Origin: Rhodococcus sp. (in: high G+C Gram-positive bacteria)
Lineage (GTDB): Bacteria; Actinomycetota; Actinomycetes; Mycobacteriales; Mycobacteriaceae
Length of the DNA stretch: 7,832 nucleotides
Direction of reading: 5' to 3'
Assembly: GCA_012515885.1 (NCBI GenBank)
Contig: JAAYXN010000239.1
Coordinates: forward strand, 1 to 7,832
The first letter of the stretch is position 1. Every line of letters starts with the position of its first letter. Positions 5,542 through 7,832 of this stretch are shown here, piece after piece. A program made the position numbers and the translations under genes. Under the pieces are notes generated by a model that saw only the letters and a program-made list of their open reading frames with translations, had not been told where the DNA came from and did not search any database.

Positions 5542-6808
5542 CGGCAGGGTCCTCCTCGCGCCAGTCTTCAGGCAGCAGGTGGTCGAGGACGTCGTCAACG
5601 GTCACGGCACCAAGCAGGTGGTTTTCGTCGTCAACTACAGGCCCACAAACCAGGTTGTAGGTGGCGAAATACCGCGTCACAGCGGTCAGTGGCTCATCCG
5701 GCGCCAACGTCGGCAGGTCGGTATCGAGGATTCCGCCGACGAGGCTGGCAGGTGGTTCTCGCAGCAGTTTCTGTAAGTGCACGCAGCCGAGGTAACGCCC
5801 GGTAGGTGTAGCGGTCGGCGGGCGTACAACGCAGACGATGCTGGCGAGCGCAGGCGTGAGGTCGGGGTTGCGGACGCGAGCGAGAGCCTCCGCGACGGTC
5901 GCGCCCGCGGTGAGCACGATCGGCTCCGGAGTCATCAGGCCACCGGCCGTGTCAGGAAGGTGCTCAAGGAGTCGGCGGACCGGCTCAGAGTCTTCCGGAT
6001 CCATCAGGCGCAGTAGCGATTCCGCTTCAGTTTCCGGCAGGACACCGAGGACGTCGGCGGCGTCATCGGGGTCCATCGCTTCGAGGACGTCGGCTGCGCG
6101 TTCGACTTCGAGGTGCATGAGGAGGTCCGTTTGGTCGTCGGCGGGAAGCTCCTGCACGACGTCGGCGAGACGCTCGTCATCGAGGGCGACAGCCAGTTCG
6201 TGACGGCGCTTTTCGGGAAGTTCGCGCATCGCGTTGGCGACGTCGGCGGCGCGCATCCCTTCGTACTGGCTCAGCAGCGCTGAAACGCCCTGACCGGGCA
6301 GGGACAGGTCAGTCTGGGTGAGGCCTTGAACATGCTGCCAATCAACGACACGGATCGCGGATCGGCGACCGAGACGGCCTCGAACGCTGCGAACCGCCAC
6401 CTTATTGACGACCCAGTCGCGGGTGCGTGTTTGTTCAATTCCGAGGTCAACGACGACTACGTCGATGCCGTGGAGTTCTTCATGCTCCGGGTCGTCGACA
6501 CGCACACGTGAATCGAGGATTTGGGCGAGCGCGAGGACTTCACCGGGACGCTGCCGGAATCGCCGCAAACTGACGTTTCCGGTGGTGAGGGTGACAGATC
6601 CGGGTTCGATGGCGGTGACGCGGAGGATCGGCACGAATATTCTTTTGCGCGTGAGCATTTCGACGACGAGCCCAAGTACGCGGGGTTGTTGCCGTCCGAT
6701 TCGTGCGGTGATTGCAACGTCGCGGACCCGCCCGATGGATTCGCCGTCGGGTCCGAGGACTACGAGCCCCGCAAGTCGAGCCGCGTAGACCTTGTTCACT
6801 GCCGCCAT
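5534..6808 (-). CDS. MgtE-like cytosolic sensor protein: PRC-barrel, MgtE N-domain and paired CBS domains, no membrane domain
   Basis: The 424-residue protein resembles the cytosolic half of MgtE magnesium channels. Residues 1-165 read as two PRC-barrel-like modules (GPDGESIGRVRDV at 19-31; GIDVVVVDLG at 114-123). Residues about 175-285 form the MgtE_N helical domain, with repeated acidic patterns such as DPDDAADVLGVLP (246-258) and DPEDSEPVRRLLEHLP (270-285), leading into GGLMTPEPIVL (289-299). Two CBS domains follow (about 292-350 and 358-412). The transmembrane pore domain is absent: the chain ends 12 residues after the second CBS in an acidic tail. In MgtE, the N and CBS domains bind Mg2+ and gate the pore; here only the sensor remains. 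The ATG at 6808 has a -10-like hexamer 7 nt upstream. It shares an 8-nt overlap with the DUF1003 membrane gene. The likely M. tuberculosis counterpart is Rv1232c. The bound ligand is not known. Confidence 0.92.
   Translation of the reverse strand: MAAVNKVYAARLAGLVVLGPDGESIGRVRDVAITARIGRQQPRVLGLVVEMLTRKRIFVPILRVTAIEPGSVTLTTGNVSLRRFRQRPGEVLALAQILDSRVRVDDPEHEELHGIDVVVVDLGIEQTRTRDWVVNKVAVRSVRGRLGRRSAIRVVDWQHVQGLTQTDLSLPGQGVSALLSQYEGMRAADVANAMRELPEKRRHELAVALDDERLADVVQELPADDQTDLLMHLEVERAADVLEAMDPDDAADVLGVLPETEAESLLRLMDPEDSEPVRRLLEHLPDTAGGLMTPEPIVLTAGATVAEALARVRNPDLTPALASIVCVVRPPTATPTGRYLGCVHLQKLLREPPASLVGGILDTDLPTLAPDEPLTAVTRYFATYNLVCGPVVDDENHLLGAVTVDDVLDHLLPEDWREEDPADD
5551..5556 (-). promoter_or_regulatory. 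Shine-Dalgarno sequence of the DUF1003 gene, inside the upstream coding region
   Basis: Minus-strand AGGAGG lies 9 nt before the ATG at 5541 and within the last codons of the MgtE-like gene, supporting the downstream start over the longer frame. Confidence 0.75.
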
Positions 6809-6821
6809 AGTGAAAAGCGTA
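6809..6821 (-). promoter_or_regulatory. -10-like element of a probable leaderless MgtE-like/DUF1003 transcript
   Basis: Minus-strand TACGCT (6821-6816) fits TANNNT and is followed by 7 nt (TTTCACT) before the ATG at 6808. No Shine-Dalgarno sequence precedes the ATG. No obvious -35 is seen. Confidence 0.5.
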
Positions 6822-6885
6822 AAGCCTGGCTAGCGCACCAGCCCACTGAACCCGACGGTGTCCGGTTTGGTCGCTGGTTATCGAG

Positions 6886-6923
6886 GTTGCAATACGAGAG
6901 CTTGCAACTGCGATAGTGGTGCG
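6886..6923 (+). promoter_or_regulatory. Candidate promoter of the methyltransferase with TTGCAA direct repeats
   Basis: Two TTGCAA hexamers (6887-6892 and 6902-6907) lie 15 nt apart. GATAGT (6912-6917) resembles a -10 and leaves 6 nt before the GTG at 6924, the same geometry as tatB, though the first base is G instead of T. The first TTGCAA could act as a -35 with a 19-nt spacer. This is the methyltransferase side of the 115-nt divergent spacer with the MgtE-like gene (6809-6923). Confidence 0.35.
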
Positions 6924-7541
6924 GTGACTGACCAACCCGGCTACGACGCTCTCGCGGGTCTGTACGCCAAGACCTTCCCGCAGCCTTATGAGACATCCCT
7001 CGAACAGCACGCAGTTCGCTCGTTCGCCGATCTAGTGAAGGAACAGACGCTTCCAGGAGTACTGGTGGACGTGGGTTGCGGACTCGGCCACATCACTAAC
7101 GACCTCGCGCTGCAGGGTTTGGAGATCGTCGGCGTCGATCCGAGTACGCAGATGCTTGGTCGTGCACGCAGTAGCTATCCCGACTGTCAGTTCGTTCACG
7201 ACGATGCGCGGCTAGAAGGAGCAGCTTCGGGGCTCATGGTGAAAGCGATACTTGCCCGCTACAGCCTGATTCATATCGATCCAGATGAGGTGCCGCACGT
7301 TCTTGCTGTGTGGGTGCAGCGTGTCGCACGCGGCGGCGTCGTACTTATTGCATGTCAGGCCAGCGACGGCCCAGGTGTCACCGAATTTGACCACAGGGTG
7401 GCGCGAGCGTGGCGGTGGCATCCCGACACGTTGGCGGAGGCCTTGAAGGCTGCGGGATTTGCCGAACTGTGGCGCACAGTGAGTCGCCCCGACACAGAGC
7501 ACCGTTTTCCTGCAATCCACCTGGCCGCGCAGCGAACGTAG
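6924..7541 (+). CDS. Class I SAM-dependent methyltransferase, substrate unknown
   Basis: A 205-residue cytosolic protein with a Rossmann-type S-adenosylmethionine fold. Motif I is LVDVGCGLGHI (47-57), followed by the acidic end of strand 2 in IVGVDPSTQML (68-78) and HDDARLE (92-98) near the adenine-binding position. It opens with GYDALAGLYA, typical of small Methyltransf_11/25-like enzymes acting on small molecules. Nothing in the sequence identifies the substrate. The GTG at 6924 is preferred because the family-like N-terminus starts there and a -10-like element lies 6 nt upstream; the in-frame ATG at 6858 would add 22 Cys-rich residues unlike the family. It is divergent from the MgtE-like gene and convergent with the zeta-like kinase, 13 nt apart. 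I do not recognise it as part of the neighbouring conserved block; it may be accessory. Confidence 0.88.
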   Translation: MTDQPGYDALAGLYAKTFPQPYETSLEQHAVRSFADLVKEQTLPGVLVDVGCGLGHITNDLALQGLEIVGVDPSTQMLGRARSSYPDCQFVHDDARLEGAASGLMVKAILARYSLIHIDPDEVPHVLAVWVQRVARGGVVLIACQASDGPGVTEFDHRVARAWRWHPDTLAEALKAAGFAELWRTVSRPDTEHRFPAIHLAAQRT

Positions 7542-7554
7542 AGGTCAGTGCCCT

Positions 7555-7832
7555 TTACTGGTCGGGGAGAATGGCGATCTCGCGCAGGGGCTGCGGGAAC
7601 CAGGAAGGCAGCGTCGCATCCCCGGTATAAACGCCGTCAGCAAACCGGCCGACGATGGTCATCTTGCTGCGGCTGTTGTTGTAGAGGGTCGCACTATCGC
7701 AGAGCGTTATAGCTTGGGAAACAAGTGACCACAGCCGTTGATAGCGCCCACGGATCTTTGCCTCAGGAACGGAATGGCCTCCCTTCTTGACGCGAGAAGC
7801 GACGCGATGCACCGCGAGGTCTTCAGGGATAA
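7555..7832 (-). CDS. C-terminal part of a zeta-toxin-like P-loop kinase / predicted ABC-type ATPase (N-terminus outside window)
   Basis: The minus-strand frame stays open to the right edge, so only the last 91 residues are seen. They contain RVKKGGHSVPEAKIRGRY, followed by an RLWSLVSQAI helix and a YNNS stretch. This matches the conserved C-terminal block of the zeta-toxin/COG4185 group of P-loop kinases, which usually reads GGHxVPExKIRxRY and then YDNS. Founding members phosphorylate UDP-N-acetylglucosamine and act as toxins, while many chromosomal homologues are uncharacterised. The Walker A segment lies outside the window, so activity cannot be judged. No antitoxin gene is visible downstream; any partner would lie to the right. 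The GTG at 7812 is internal, not the start. It converges with the methyltransferase gene, leaving a 13-nt gap. Confidence 0.75.
   Translation of the reverse strand, partial: IPEDLAVHRVASRVKKGGHSVPEAKIRGRYQRLWSLVSQAITLCDSATLYNNSRSKMTIVGRFADGVYTGDATLPSWFPQPLREIAILPDQ

Noticed and set aside
6858..6923. Methyltransferase start at the ATG 6858
   Set aside because: The added 22 residues contain three cysteines and no family similarity; the GTG at 6924 begins the typical N-terminus.
7545..7567. Possible terminator hairpin between the methyltransferase and the zeta-like gene
   Set aside because: Only CAGT/ACTG plus wobble pairs can form and it overlaps the kinase stop codon; too weak to call.

Overview
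The window looks like chromosomal DNA of an actinobacterium of the order Mycobacteriales (Mycobacterium, Rhodococcus, Gordonia and relatives). Base composition is moderately GC-rich, GTG starts are common, and the gene content and order match the locus known in Mycobacterium tuberculosis as htrA (Rv1223), tatB (Rv1224), mrp (Rv1229c), Rv1230c, Rv1231c and Rv1232c. That synteny comes from memory rather than a database search. The genus cannot be fixed from the sequence.

Layout. On the + strand, the window opens inside an HtrA-type periplasmic serine protease (1-975), followed by tatB (1047-1511). These converge on a five-gene minus-strand block. In transcription order it holds an MgtE-like cytosolic sensor protein with PRC-barrel and CBS domains (6808-5534), a DUF1003 membrane protein overlapping it by 8 nt (5541-5017), two paralogous secreted MltB-like lytic transglycosylases (4889-3864 and 3685-2810), and the Mrp/ApbC P-loop ATPase (2731-1595). 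To the right of 6809 the familiar locus ends: a divergent class I methyltransferase (6924-7541) and the C-terminal part of a zeta-toxin-like P-loop kinase (7832-7555, minus strand) look like accessory content.

Functional themes. Much of the block concerns the cell envelope: protein quality control outside the membrane (HtrA), export of folded proteins (TatB), peptidoglycan cleavage (two transglycosylases), and a probable divalent-cation-sensing pair (MgtE-like protein plus DUF1003). Mrp is a housekeeping ATPase, usually tied to Fe-S cluster delivery, but this copy has a single cysteine and lacks the C-terminal CxxC motif.

Expression signals. Three genes (tatB, mrp, the MgtE-like gene) have no Shine-Dalgarno sequence but carry a TANNNT -10-like hexamer 6-7 nt before the start codon, which is what leaderless actinobacterial mRNAs look like. 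The two transglycosylases and the DUF1003 gene instead have clear Shine-Dalgarno sequences. A strong hairpin separates tatB from mrp, and another lies between the second transglycosylase and mrp. Nothing here is a CRISPR array, insertion sequence, tRNA or rRNA. The best candidates for under-described biology are the MgtE-like/DUF1003 pair, the tandem transglycosylases with different tails, and the cysteine-poor Mrp.
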